Below, piece after piece: positions 8,250-16,646 of a DNA stretch of 51,788 bases. The translations under genes were made by a program, and so were the position numbers. A model generated the notes under the pieces. That model was not told where the DNA came from, made no database searches, and saw nothing but the letters and a program-made list of their open reading frames with translations. This stretch comes from an uncultured Geobacter sp. (GTDB lineage Bacteria > Desulfobacterota > Desulfuromonadia > Geobacterales > Geobacteraceae): positions 1-51,788 of the forward strand of contig CALABV010000188.1 of the NCBI GenBank assembly GCA_937886325.1, given 5' to 3'. Each line of letters opens with the position of its first letter. The first letter of the stretch is position 1.

Positions 8250-8269
8250 CGGTATTATTCGACCGTTAC
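8246..8269. terminator. Short hairpin at the convergent gene ends
   Basis: Inverted repeat GTAACGG (8246-8252) with CCGTTAC (8263-8269) spans the stop codons of the DAHPS-domain gene and the memo gene. There is no T-run, so termination is uncertain. Confidence 0.35.
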
Positions 8270-9058
8270 CCCCGCATACCCAACGACCTGCCGGTAGTCT
8301 CCCGATACGTCCCCGCTCGTTGCATAGCGTATCAACTCACATTTGGTAGCACCCATCTCCAGCGCAGCCGTCAGCATGACCGCTGCCGGTATGACCCCGC
8401 ACATGGTGATACCCTTCGAAACGACAACCGAGTAGAGTCCCTCCGGGTCCAACGCCAAGATTTCCCGCAGCGCCATTTCATCCTTTTCCCGCGCGACCTG
8501 GTCCGGCTCATAGTGAGACATGTCCGAACTGGCGACAATGAGAACTTCCGCGCCGTATTCCATGATAGACTTTGCCAGGGAAATCCCCAGATTCCTGCAC
8601 GATTCGAACTCCATCAAGCCGAGGCATACGGGCACGATTGTTACATCAGACCGAGCCACCTGGAGGAACGGCACCTGAACCTCGATGGAGTGTTCGTACT
8701 GGTGGGCCGCTGTGTCTTCCTTGAGCAGGGGAGAATTCTTGAGGACACGTTCGGCCAGATCGACATTCATGGGAACACTTCCCAGCGGCGTCACCCATTC
8801 TTCTTTACGAGAGATGGCCGCCCGTGGGCCGAGACCGTGATGATTCGGACCGAGGATCAGGGCAGTCGCGGGAACCTCTATCCGCCCGTACACCTCTCCG
8901 GAAACAGCACCGGAATAGACATACCCGGCATGGGGTGAGATGATACCCTTGACCTTTTTTTTCGGCCCCTTCGCCTTGCTGAAAGCCTCTATTTGCGCAC
9001 GTAGACGTTGCGCGTCATTGGTGTAGAACTGACCCGCGACCGCCGGCTTTCGTGTCAT
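8255..9058 (-). CDS. Memo family protein (AmmeMemoRadiSam system protein B type)
   Basis: A 267-residue Memo-like protein, structurally related to extradiol dioxygenases. Conserved metal-ligand motifs are seen: SPHAGYVYSG (His43), GPNHHG (His73-74) and SSDMSHY. In many bacteria Memo is found with an AMMECR1 protein and a radical SAM enzyme, but neither partner is here; its substrate is unknown. It starts 4 bases after the scpB stop, with GGGGG inside the scpB end as ribosome binding site, so it is the last gene of trpS-scpA-scpB-memo. Confidence 0.87.
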   Translation of the reverse strand: MTRKPAVAGQFYTNDAQRLRAQIEAFSKAKGPKKKVKGIISPHAGYVYSGAVSGEVYGRIEVPATALILGPNHHGLGPRAAISRKEEWVTPLGSVPMNVDLAERVLKNSPLLKEDTAAHQYEHSIEVQVPFLQVARSDVTIVPVCLGLMEFESCRNLGISLAKSIMEYGAEVLIVASSDMSHYEPDQVAREKDEMALREILALDPEGLYSVVVSKGITMCGVIPAAVMLTAALEMGATKCELIRYATSGDVSGDYRQVVGYAGVTVE

Positions 9059-9062
9059 GACA

Positions 9063-9695
9063 CTACCCCCTTTCTCCTTTCCCCTCCCCTTCTATCACTG
9101 ACGTATCGTGGGATGACGCCTCACTCGTTTCATCAAGTGGCAATTCCTCCTGTTGTTCGAAAACCCGGTCCGCGGCGAGCTCCTCTATCTCCCGCAATGA
9201 GGGAAGCGATGAAAGGTCTTTAAGACCGAAGATTTCAAGGAATTCCCGCGTGGTGCCGTAAATCAGGGGTCTTCCCGGTATGTCCTTCTTACCGAGAATC
9301 TTGATAAGCTTCTTTTCCAGGAGAGTCTTTATGACACCTCCGGAATCGACTCCGCGCAGATACTCGATCTCCGCGCGGGTAATCGGCTGGCGATACGCAA
9401 CAATTGCAACTGTCTCCAATGCCGATTGACTGAAGCGCGATGACCTCGTCTTTATCAGCCTTCGAATGTATTCTCCGAATTCTTCCCTGGTACGAAACTG
9501 ATACCCCTTTGCAACTTCAGCAAGACAGATTCCGCTCTCCCGGCATCCATAGTCTTGCTGCAATTCAATGAGTGCACTCCGGATCTCTTCCCTTTCATGC
9601 TCTTCAAGTATACCGCAGAGCCTGTCGAGGGACATCGGATCTTCCGATACAAACAGAATGCTTTCAAGAATGGATTTAAGCCGTGGTGATGTCAC
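9063..9695 (-). CDS. scpB: Segregation and condensation protein B
   Basis: A 210-residue kleisin-associated subunit of the SMC-ScpAB chromosome condensin, with two winged-helix domains. The N terminus LKSILESILFVSEDP and the middle segment ETVAIVAYRQPITRAEIEYL followed by RGVDSGG are diagnostic. It appears to start at a GTG at 9695 with GGGGAGG close by. It lies 10 bases after scpA and 4 bases before memo. The acidic C-terminal tail is poorly conserved in the family. Confidence 0.9.
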   Translation of the reverse strand: MTSPRLKSILESILFVSEDPMSLDRLCGILEEHEREEIRSALIELQQDYGCRESGICLAEVAKGYQFRTREEFGEYIRRLIKTRSSRFSQSALETVAIVAYRQPITRAEIEYLRGVDSGGVIKTLLEKKLIKILGKKDIPGRPLIYGTTREFLEIFGLKDLSSLPSLREIEELAADRVFEQQEELPLDETSEASSHDTSVIEGEGKGERG

Positions 9696-9705
9696 TGCCC
9701 TCCCC

Positions 9706-10491
9706 TTATTCCCGATCGTGCAGCATCTCGTACACCGCGGGCCGGATACGGATTGGCCCGTGCGGTTCCGGCTGCTGTATCCGAATGACTCTCAGTTTGC
9801 ATAGTTCAAGGAGTGCGAGAAAGGTGGTAACGAGGTAGCCGCGGTCGAGGATGTTTTCAAACAGCTCCTCAAAGGCGATACAGTCTTTTACCTGTATCAG
9901 AGAGAGGATTTCGTTGATTCTTTCAGCAATACTGATGGATTCCGCACTGACCTCGTGAAAGGCCTCACGGGGCGCCCTGGCCAGAATCGTCCGAAAGGCC
10001 TCTATCAATTCGAACAGTTCGATATCAGGCGCTTCGACGGTCGTTTCCGTTTCCGTACAATGGAGATCCGGCGATGGAAAGGTACGCGCAAACAATTCCC
10101 TTCCCAGGAGATTTCTTTCGTTCAACTGCTGGGCCGCTTCCTTGTAACGGCTGTATTCAACCAGCCTGCGAATCAACTCAGCCCGCGGGTCTTCCACATC
10201 CTGGTCGGCCGAATCCTCTTCGCGGGAAGGAAGGAGCATGTTTGATTTAATCTGAAGAAGGGTGGATGCCATGACGAGAAAATCGCCGGCGATGTCCAGG
10301 CTCAGGTCCTTCATGAGCTTTATGTATTCGAGGTACTGCTTTGTTATGACGGCTATGGGAATATCGTAGATATCGAGTTCGTTTTTTTTGATGAGGAAAA
10401 GGAGGAGGTCGAGCGGCCCCTCGAATATCTCCAGTTTCACATTGTACGGAGACAGTGACTCATCTGTCTCTATCAGTGCTTTCGTACTCAA
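9706..10491 (-). CDS. scpA: Segregation and condensation protein A (kleisin)
   Basis: A 261-residue kleisin that bridges SMC head domains. The N-terminal LEIFEGPLDLLLFLIKK and DIYDIPIAVITKQYLEY are the family signature; the C-terminal winged helix (about residues 190-255) is recognisable. The start is uncertain: TTG at 10491 with a G-rich ribosome binding site gives a normal N terminus, while a GTG 17 codons later would start at the conserved core. It lies 163 bases after trpS; a 36-codon open frame overlaps its start. Confidence 0.88.
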   Translation of the reverse strand: MSTKALIETDESLSPYNVKLEIFEGPLDLLLFLIKKNELDIYDIPIAVITKQYLEYIKLMKDLSLDIAGDFLVMASTLLQIKSNMLLPSREEDSADQDVEDPRAELIRRLVEYSRYKEAAQQLNERNLLGRELFARTFPSPDLHCTETETTVEAPDIELFELIEAFRTILARAPREAFHEVSAESISIAERINEILSLIQVKDCIAFEELFENILDRGYLVTTFLALLELCKLRVIRIQQPEPHGPIRIRPAVYEMLHDRE

Positions 10492-10570
10492 TGCCGTCCC
10501 CCCCTGTGCGGCGGGAGAAAAACAGTGCGCATACCGCCCATATCTTGAGGGCGGTTACCACTTGCTTCAT
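10460..10570 (-). CDS. Possible 36-codon small ORF overlapping the scpA start
   Basis: An ATG frame (36 residues) with a hydrophobic VVTALKIWAVCALFF segment and a polar tail, ending inside scpA. It would overlap the TTG start of scpA by 32 bases in another frame and could couple its translation. There is only a weak ribosome binding site. It may be chance. Confidence 0.2.
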   Translation of the reverse strand: MKQVVTALKIWAVCALFFSRRTGGDGIEYESTDRDR

Positions 10571-10654
10571 ATTTTCCCGAGCCTTTTCTTCGTGCTTATT
10601 TCTGCCGGCCTCGATGAATCCAGGTACAACCGGATTACGTGATCGTTGTAACTT

Positions 10655-11731
10655 TCACAATTTCATATTCATTACTTCCAGTACTTCATCAAGTGTTTCC
10701 ATTGCGATTTTCCTTGCCCCCGCAATCCCCTTCTCCAGCACCTGTCTGATATAGTCGGGATTCTGTTCCAACTCGGTTCTTTTTTTCCGGAGGGGTCGCA
10801 AGTACTCATTCAACGATTCCGTCAGCACTTTCTTCAATGTCCCCGAACCGCCGTCGCCGATTTCCTCGGCAATTGTCTCCGGTGTTTTACCCGTTGACAG
10901 GGAGATGAGCGTCAGCAGGTTCGAAACTTCGGGTCGATTCTCGGGATCATAGGTGATCATCCGGTTTGCATCCGTTTTGGCCTTTTTGATCAGGGAGGCT
11001 GTCTCATCTTCCGAGGCGCAGAGCATTATTGCGTTATTCCTGCTCTTGCTCATTTTTTGCGAGCCGTCCAGACCAAGTATGAGTGGGGTCTTGCTCAACA
11101 AAGGCTGCGGTTCGGGGAAAACTGCTTTCCGGGAAGCAAATTTTTCATTGAATCGTCGCGCTATTACCCGCGTCAGTTCCAGGTGAGGCAGTTGATCCTT
11201 GCCGACCGGAATTACGTTTCCCTTGCAGAAAAGGATATCTGCCGCCTGATGAACCGGATAGGTATACATTCCCGCATTTATTCGAACCAGCCCCGCTGCC
11301 TGTATTTCCTCCTTGACCGTTGGATTGCGGTCGAGTTCCGACATGGTAACCAGGGTCAGAAACGGCAGGAGTAACTGATTCAGCTCAGGAACATGGCTAT
11401 GGGGAAAGATGAAGGTCCTGTCGTTATCCGGATCGATTCCCGCCGCCAGGTAATCAATGGTCAATTGCTTGATATTTTCGGAAATGGATTCAAAGGTATC
11501 CCTATCCGTCAACACCTGGTAATCGGCGATCACGATAAAGGTAAATACCCCAAGCTTATGCAGTCTGACCCGGTTCTGGAGCGATCCGAACAGATGACCG
11601 ATATGAAGCCGTCCCGTAGGGCGGTCTCCGGTCAACACGCGGTACTTTGTCGGGTCCTTCGTTAAATCCTCTTCCAGTTTCCTGCTTCTCTCCACCGTGC
11701 TTTCATAGGTACCGTACTTGATTTTTTCCAT
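10655..11731 (-). CDS. trpS: Tryptophanyl-tRNA synthetase
   Basis: A 358-residue class I aminoacyl-tRNA synthetase charging tRNA-Trp. The HIGH motif (TGRLHIGHLFG, residues 39-49), the LVTMSELDRNP segment and KMSKS (226-230) are all present. Its ribosome binding site (AAGGAT) lies right at the stop of the upstream phenylacetate-CoA ligase gene, 9 bases away, so it is very likely cotranscribed with the ior/liv operon. scpA-scpB follow, an arrangement I recall from other Desulfobacterota. Confidence 0.93.
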   Translation of the reverse strand: MEKIKYGTYESTVERSRKLEEDLTKDPTKYRVLTGDRPTGRLHIGHLFGSLQNRVRLHKLGVFTFIVIADYQVLTDRDTFESISENIKQLTIDYLAAGIDPDNDRTFIFPHSHVPELNQLLLPFLTLVTMSELDRNPTVKEEIQAAGLVRINAGMYTYPVHQAADILFCKGNVIPVGKDQLPHLELTRVIARRFNEKFASRKAVFPEPQPLLSKTPLILGLDGSQKMSKSRNNAIMLCASEDETASLIKKAKTDANRMITYDPENRPEVSNLLTLISLSTGKTPETIAEEIGDGGSGTLKKVLTESLNEYLRPLRKKRTELEQNPDYIRQVLEKGIAGARKIAMETLDEVLEVMNMKL

Positions 11732-11740
11732 TGGACATCC

Positions 11741-13042
11741 TTACCTCTTCCGGTTATCGATTACTCTGACGGCCTTTCCTTCATGTCTCGGCAGGCTGCT
11801 CGGCTCGACGAGTTTGACCGATGCGCTGACCCCGAGCACGGAGTGGAGCTTTCTTTCCACCTGCTCCACGAATGACTTCTGCCTCTTCATTTCGTCAAAG
11901 AAGATATTCTCCGTCACCTCTATGCGTACGATCAGTACATCCGTATCCCCTTCCCTTTCCAGCACAAGCTGGTAGTGAGGCTCGCACCCCTCGATGGCGA
12001 ACAGGATTTCTTCTATCTGCGAAGGGAAGACATTGACACCCTTGATAATCAGCATGTCGTCCGATCGTCCCATGGTCTTCTTCATCCGCGCCAGGGTTCT
12101 GCCGCAATCGCATTTTTCGTACACGAGGCTGGTTATGTCCCGGGTACGGTACCGGATCATGGGGAACGCTTCCTTGGTAAGCGTCGTGAGCACCAGTTCT
12201 CCGACGCTTCCTTTGGGGAGAACTTTTCCGGTGTCCGGATCGATAATCTCAGGGATAAAGGAATCCTCGAAGAGATGCATTCCGCATTTGCATTCGCAGT
12301 CTCCGGCCACGCCCGGGCCGATAATCTCCGACAGGCCGTAATTATCCGTCGCGCTGATGCAGAGGCGGCTTTCGATCTCTTTGCGCATTGCTTCGGACCA
12401 GGGCTCCGACCCGAACAATCCCACTTTCAGGGAAAGCGATTTCGGATCCACACCCATCTGCTCCATGCGGGAAGCGATGGTGAGGGCGTAACTTGGGGTG
12501 CTGACCAGCGCCGTGGTCTTGTAATCCTGCATGATCATGATCTGTTTTTCGGTATTTCCGGCGCTCATGGGAATGACCGAGGCGCCGATGGTTTCCGAAC
12601 CGTAGTGGAGCCCGAACGCGCCGGTAAACATGCCGTACCCGAAGGCTATCTGTACCACGTCATCCCTTGTAACGCCGGCGGCTGTCATAAAGCGCGCCAC
12701 CAGATTGGACCACATCCTGATGTCGTTCTTGGTGTATCCGACAACCGTCGGCTTGCCCGTGGTGCCGGATGAGGAGTGTATGCGGACCACCTCCCGCAGG
12801 GGAACGGCGAACATGCCGTAGGGATAGTTCAGCCGAAGGTCTTCCTTGGTTGTAAACGGCAATTTCTCCAGGTCGTCAAGTGAGCGTATGTCTTCCGGGA
12901 CGATACCCGCTTCGTCGAATTTTTTCTTGTAGCAGGTAACCGATTTGTATACGCGATTGACGGTTGCCTGCAGCCTCTCCAGTTGGAGTTGTTCCAGATC
13001 TTCCCGCGGCATGCATTCGTACAAAGGATCCCATATCTTCAT
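11741..13042 (-). CDS. paaK: Phenylacetate-CoA ligase family protein (copy 1, downstream)
   Basis: A 433-residue AMP-forming aryl-acid CoA ligase (arylacetate + ATP + CoA to arylacetyl-CoA + AMP + PPi). The adenylate-forming motif SSGTTGKPTVVGYT is near residues 90-105; YGLSEIIGPG, YRTRDI and the C-terminal GRSDDMLIIKGVNVFPSQIE are typical of PaaK. The ATG at 13042 has GAGG about 9 bases upstream and gives the normal N terminus. It lies 21 bases after livF and 9 bases before trpS. It is a clear paralogue of the ligase at 19538-20839; substrate preference cannot be read. Confidence 0.88.
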   Translation of the reverse strand: MKIWDPLYECMPREDLEQLQLERLQATVNRVYKSVTCYKKKFDEAGIVPEDIRSLDDLEKLPFTTKEDLRLNYPYGMFAVPLREVVRIHSSSGTTGKPTVVGYTKNDIRMWSNLVARFMTAAGVTRDDVVQIAFGYGMFTGAFGLHYGSETIGASVIPMSAGNTEKQIMIMQDYKTTALVSTPSYALTIASRMEQMGVDPKSLSLKVGLFGSEPWSEAMRKEIESRLCISATDNYGLSEIIGPGVAGDCECKCGMHLFEDSFIPEIIDPDTGKVLPKGSVGELVLTTLTKEAFPMIRYRTRDITSLVYEKCDCGRTLARMKKTMGRSDDMLIIKGVNVFPSQIEEILFAIEGCEPHYQLVLEREGDTDVLIVRIEVTENIFFDEMKRQKSFVEQVERKLHSVLGVSASVKLVEPSSLPRHEGKAVRVIDNRKR

Positions 13043-13063
13043 AACGTGACCTCGCAAACAGAA

Positions 13064-13807
13064 TTACCGTTCCCAGATTTCCTTCTTCTCTTTACCGAGA
13101 TAGGCCCGCTGAACTTCTCTATTTTCCAACAAATCAGAGGCCTTTTCTTCAAGTAATACTTTACCCGTCTCCAGCACATAGCCGCGATCGGCAATCTTCA
13201 ATGCGGCCTTTGCGTTCTGCTCCACCAGGAGAACCGACGTCCCTTTTTCTTCCCGGAGCCTTGTTATGACCCGGAAGATTTCCTGGACCACGAGGGGAGC
13301 AAGTCCCATGGATGGCTCATCCAGCAACAGCACTTTCGGTTTCGCCATCAAGGCGCGGCCGATGGCAAGCATCTGCTGCTCCCCTCCGGAAAGCGTGCCC
13401 GCCATCTGCTTTCTTCGTTCGGAAAGCTGTGGAAACAGGATGAATACATCTTCCATATCCTGTTTGATGATCGACCGCTTCTCCCGGGAACGGAAACGAA
13501 GGTAGGCGCCCAGTTCCAAATTATCGGCAACGGAAAAATCCTTGAAGACCTGCCTGCCCTCGGGAACCTGTGAAATGCCCATTTCAACGATCCGGTCCGG
13601 CGCAAGGCCGGTAATTGCCTTGCCTTCGAACAGGATTTCTCCGTCACGCGGAGGCGTAATGGCCGAGAGCGAATTGAGTATTGTGGTCTTGCCCGCGCCG
13701 TTCGCTCCGATGAGGGAAACGATCTCCCCCGCGTTCAGGTGCAGAGAAACGTTCTTCAACGCATGGACCTGACCGTAGTAGGTATTGATATTCTTGATTC
13801 TCAGCAT
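13064..13807 (-). CDS. livF: Branched-chain-type amino acid ABC transporter ATP-binding protein LivF
   Basis: A 247-residue ABC ATPase. Walker A GANGAGKTT, signature LSGGEQQML and Walker B VLLLDEPSMGLAP are intact; NTYYGQVHALK at the N terminus marks the LivF subfamily. The start is set at the ATG at 13807; a TTG 21 bases upstream is less likely. A 111-base spacer with a heptamer repeat separates it from livG, unusual in a liv operon. Given the ior and paaK neighbours, the transporter may carry aromatic amino acids or aryl acids (inference). Confidence 0.9.
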   Translation of the reverse strand: MLRIKNINTYYGQVHALKNVSLHLNAGEIVSLIGANGAGKTTILNSLSAITPPRDGEILFEGKAITGLAPDRIVEMGISQVPEGRQVFKDFSVADNLELGAYLRFRSREKRSIIKQDMEDVFILFPQLSERRKQMAGTLSGGEQQMLAIGRALMAKPKVLLLDEPSMGLAPLVVQEIFRVITRLREEKGTSVLLVEQNAKAALKIADRGYVLETGKVLLEEKASDLLENREVQRAYLGKEKKEIWER

Positions 13808-13863
13808 GCAATGATATCCGATCAACAATGGCGGGTGTGTTTTTCAGTTCGCACCCGGCCGAT

Positions 13864-13912
13864 TACCTTTTACTCTTCACTTTTTACGTTTTACTTTTCA
13901 CTTTTCACTTTT
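13864..13912 (-). repeat. Seven degenerate 7-base tandem repeats between livG and livF
   Basis: Read on the minus strand this is seven consecutive heptamers close to AAAAGTG (three or four near-identical, the others with one or two changes). The tract is almost pure purine on the transcribed-sense strand. It lies in the 111-base gap before livF. Confidence 0.75.
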
Positions 13913-13918
13913 CTCGTT

Positions 13919-14671
13919 TTACCCTTCACCGAGATACGCCGCAATGACCGCGGGATTCTCCTGTATCTCCCGCGGGGTTCCCTCGGCGAGACGCTGCCCG
14001 AGATTCAGCACCAGAATGGTGTCGCAGATATCCATCACCAGTTCCATGTCGTGTTCCACGAGGACGACCGTTACCCCGGAACCGCGAATCTTCCGGATCA
14101 GGGCGCCGAGTTCCGCGGTCTCGCGGCTGTTCAGCCCCGCGGCCGGCTCGTCAAGGAGGATGATACGGGGTTCAAGCGCCATGGCCCGAGCGATTTCAAG
14201 CATTCTTCCCTTTCCGAAGGGAAGGTTTCCGGCAACCAAGGATGCATCCTCCGCGAGACCGACAAAGTCAAGACAGGTCATCGCCTTTTCCAGGATGTGT
14301 CTCTCCTCCCGCAGATGAGACGGAAGCTTCAGACAACTGGAAAGGATGCCGCACCGGCTCTTGGTGTGCAGACCCACCATGACGTTTTCCATCACGGTCA
14401 TGGCGCCGAACAGTTCCACGTTCTGGAAGGTGCGTACCATCCCCCGAAGGGCAAGTTTCTCCGGTTGAAAGGAGGTGACTATTTTGTTTTCAAGAAAGAC
14501 ATCCCCGGCAGTCTGGCGATAGATGCCCGTGATGATATTGAAGAGCGTGGTTTTACCGGCGCCGTTGGGACCGATAACGCCCTTGATTTCACCCTCGGCC
14601 ACGGAGAAGCTTACATCCCTAAGTGCGGTCACACCGCCGAAAACCTGAGTAATTCCTTCGACCCTAAGCAT
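13919..14671 (-). CDS. livG: Branched-chain-type amino acid ABC transporter ATP-binding protein LivG
   Basis: A 250-residue ABC ATPase. Walker A GPNGAGKTT, RTFQNVELF (typical of LivG), signature-like LPFGKGRMLEIARA and Walker B IILLDEPAAGLN are visible. The signature reads FGKGR rather than YGxQR, a modest change. The ATG at 14671 overlaps the livM stop by 8 bases, so translation is coupled and the longer upstream open frame is not used. Confidence 0.9.
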   Translation of the reverse strand: MLRVEGITQVFGGVTALRDVSFSVAEGEIKGVIGPNGAGKTTLFNIITGIYRQTAGDVFLENKIVTSFQPEKLALRGMVRTFQNVELFGAMTVMENVMVGLHTKSRCGILSSCLKLPSHLREERHILEKAMTCLDFVGLAEDASLVAGNLPFGKGRMLEIARAMALEPRIILLDEPAAGLNSRETAELGALIRKIRGSGVTVVLVEHDMELVMDICDTILVLNLGQRLAEGTPREIQENPAVIAAYLGEG

Positions 14672-15635
14672 GTTTTCCGACCCCCGCCTTGATCTTTGCC
14701 AGTATCGGTGAAACAAAAGAGGGAATCCTCACCAGACCGCCGGGCATGTACATGGTCATCAGGATCAGCAGAAGACCGTACGCAACGATATCGTAGTCCT
14801 GAAAGGTACGCAGGAATTCGGGAAGAAGCGTAAGTAGCGCCGCGCCGAGAAAGGAGCCGTACACGCTTCCCAAACCGCCGATGACCACCATGGTCAGGAG
14901 TTCAACGGAAAAATTGAAGCCGAAAGATGCCGGAGATATGAAGGTCATGGTATGGGCATAGAGACTGCCGGCGACAGAAGAAATAACCGCTGAAAGAGTG
15001 AATATCTGCACTTTCAGCAGCCGGGCGTTGACTCCCATGACGCGGGCCGCCACCTCGGAGTCATGAATCGCACGGAGTGCCCGTCCGATGCGGGAGTTGA
15101 CGAGATTGACGCTGAGAAGTATCGTCATCAGGGCAAAACCCCAGATAAGATAGTAGTTCTTCATGTCACTGTCGAACTGAACCGTCCCGGCCGTGAAATA
15201 GGGAATGCCGGTGAGTCCGGAAGGGCCGCCTGTCAGTTCGACGGTCTCGTTGAATGCGATATAGACGATGATGCCGAAACCGAGAGTGGCCATGGCCAGG
15301 TAATGGCCCTTCAGTTTCAGGATGGGAAAACCGATGGCAAAGGCGATAAGACCGACAATCGCCGCCGCGCATCCCATTGCGGCCCAGGGGTTAAGCCCGT
15401 ATGTGGCGGTGGCTACACCGGATATATAGGCCCCGAGGCCGAAAAACGCCGCCTGCCCCAGGGAGATCTGACCCGCGTAACCGAGCAGAAGGTTCAATGC
15501 CACGGCAAGCATGGTATTGATCCCGACGAACACCAGTACGTTCATCAGATACCCGCCCGAAAACAGGACCGGCGCCACGAGAACGGAGCCGGAGAACAAG
15601 AGAAATTTGAGAAGATTCGTGCGTTCGCTGCCCAT
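14664..15635 (-). CDS. livM: Branched-chain-type amino acid ABC transporter permease LivM
   Basis: A 323-residue membrane permease with about 8-10 hydrophobic helices. It has the LivM signatures NLLLGYAGQISLGQAAFFGLGAY, GFPILKLKGHYLAMATLGFG and the EAA-like cytoplasmic loop RALRAIHDSEVAARVMGVN. It is 8 bases after livH and overlaps livG. Confidence 0.92.
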   Translation of the reverse strand: MGSERTNLLKFLLFSGSVLVAPVLFSGGYLMNVLVFVGINTMLAVALNLLLGYAGQISLGQAAFFGLGAYISGVATATYGLNPWAAMGCAAAIVGLIAFAIGFPILKLKGHYLAMATLGFGIIVYIAFNETVELTGGPSGLTGIPYFTAGTVQFDSDMKNYYLIWGFALMTILLSVNLVNSRIGRALRAIHDSEVAARVMGVNARLLKVQIFTLSAVISSVAGSLYAHTMTFISPASFGFNFSVELLTMVVIGGLGSVYGSFLGAALLTLLPEFLRTFQDYDIVAYGLLLILMTMYMPGGLVRIPSFVSPILAKIKAGVGKHA

Positions 15636-15643
15636 GGTTCAGG

Positions 15644-16522
15644 TCAGACCCTTTCCGTTTCCGCCTTTTTGAAGAGGCCCTGGGGCCTGATAACAAGTAT
15701 GAGAAGAAGGATTATGAAGGCAATCGCATCCTTGTAGCCGGAGGAAACCATTCCGGCGCCGAGTGATTCGAGCACTCCCAGAAGGAGACCGCCGACGACC
15801 GTTGCGATACCGCTGCTCATGCCGCCGATAATGGCGGCGCAGAAGCCTTTCAGGCCCAGCATGATGCCCACGTCGTAGGATGTCATGGTAAGCGGAGCTG
15901 TAATGATGCCGGCGACCGAACCCAGTGCGGAACTGATGGCAAAGGAGAAAAGGACCATCCTTTTCACATCGATCCCGACGAGGCCGGCGGCTCGCCGGTT
16001 GTGGGAGCAGGCGCGCATTGCCTTGCCGCTGATGCTGTGGTGGAAATAGAACCTGTTGACCGCGATGATGAACAGGGTTATGCCGAATATCCACAGGTGC
16101 TGCGGCAGCAGGGTGGCTCCGGCGACCGTCAGCGGCTCGCTGCCGGTGAACATGGGGAGGGAGTGGGTGTCCTTTCCCCAGATCAGCATGGCCATGCCCC
16201 GAATCAGGATACTGGCGCCGATGGTGATTATTACCAGGATCAGGGGCGACGCGTTCCTGAGGGGACGGATGGTGAGACGTTCGAACAGGACGCCGACAGC
16301 CGTTGACAGCGCAATTGCCAGCACCATGGCGGCAATCAGCGGAAGTTGAAAAACCGAGAGGAAAAACCAGGTCATGATTCCGCCGAGCATGACGAACTCA
16401 CCCTGGGCGAAATTGATGATTCCCGTTGAATTGTAGATAATCGCGAAGCCGATTCCTATCAGAGAATAAATCGCTCCGGTGGAAAGGCCCGACAGAATAT
16501 ATTGAAGTATCTGATGAGACAT
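15644..16522 (-). CDS. livH: Branched-chain-type amino acid ABC transporter permease LivH
   Basis: A 292-residue membrane permease. The N terminus LSGLSTGAIYSLIGIGFAI, NSTGIINFAQGEFVMLGG and the cytoplasmic loop KAMRACSHNRRAAGLVGID identify LivH. Its ribosome binding site is weak. It is preceded by a 124-base spacer holding an intrinsic terminator, so its expression is probably lower than that of the binding proteins. Confidence 0.92.
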   Translation of the reverse strand: MSHQILQYILSGLSTGAIYSLIGIGFAIIYNSTGIINFAQGEFVMLGGIMTWFFLSVFQLPLIAAMVLAIALSTAVGVLFERLTIRPLRNASPLILVIITIGASILIRGMAMLIWGKDTHSLPMFTGSEPLTVAGATLLPQHLWIFGITLFIIAVNRFYFHHSISGKAMRACSHNRRAAGLVGIDVKRMVLFSFAISSALGSVAGIITAPLTMTSYDVGIMLGLKGFCAAIIGGMSSGIATVVGGLLLGVLESLGAGMVSSGYKDAIAFIILLLILVIRPQGLFKKAETERV

Positions 16523-16566
16523 GGTGTACGATATTTCTCAATGCGTCGCCGATCTGTCCGGGCGAG

Positions 16567-16594
16567 AAAAAGAGACGCCCGTTACGGGCGTCTC
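16567..16594 (-). terminator. Intercistronic terminator between livK and livH
   Basis: On the minus strand a perfect 10-bp stem GAGACGCCCG/CGGGCGTCTC with a 3-base loop is followed by TTTTTCTC. It sits about 53 bases after the livK stop and 45 bases before livH, so it probably terminates a fraction of transcripts. Confidence 0.8.
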
Positions 16595-16646
16595 AGCCAA
16601 TATCACACGTAATTTATGTGTCGCATCCGGAGCTTCCGGACCGAAA

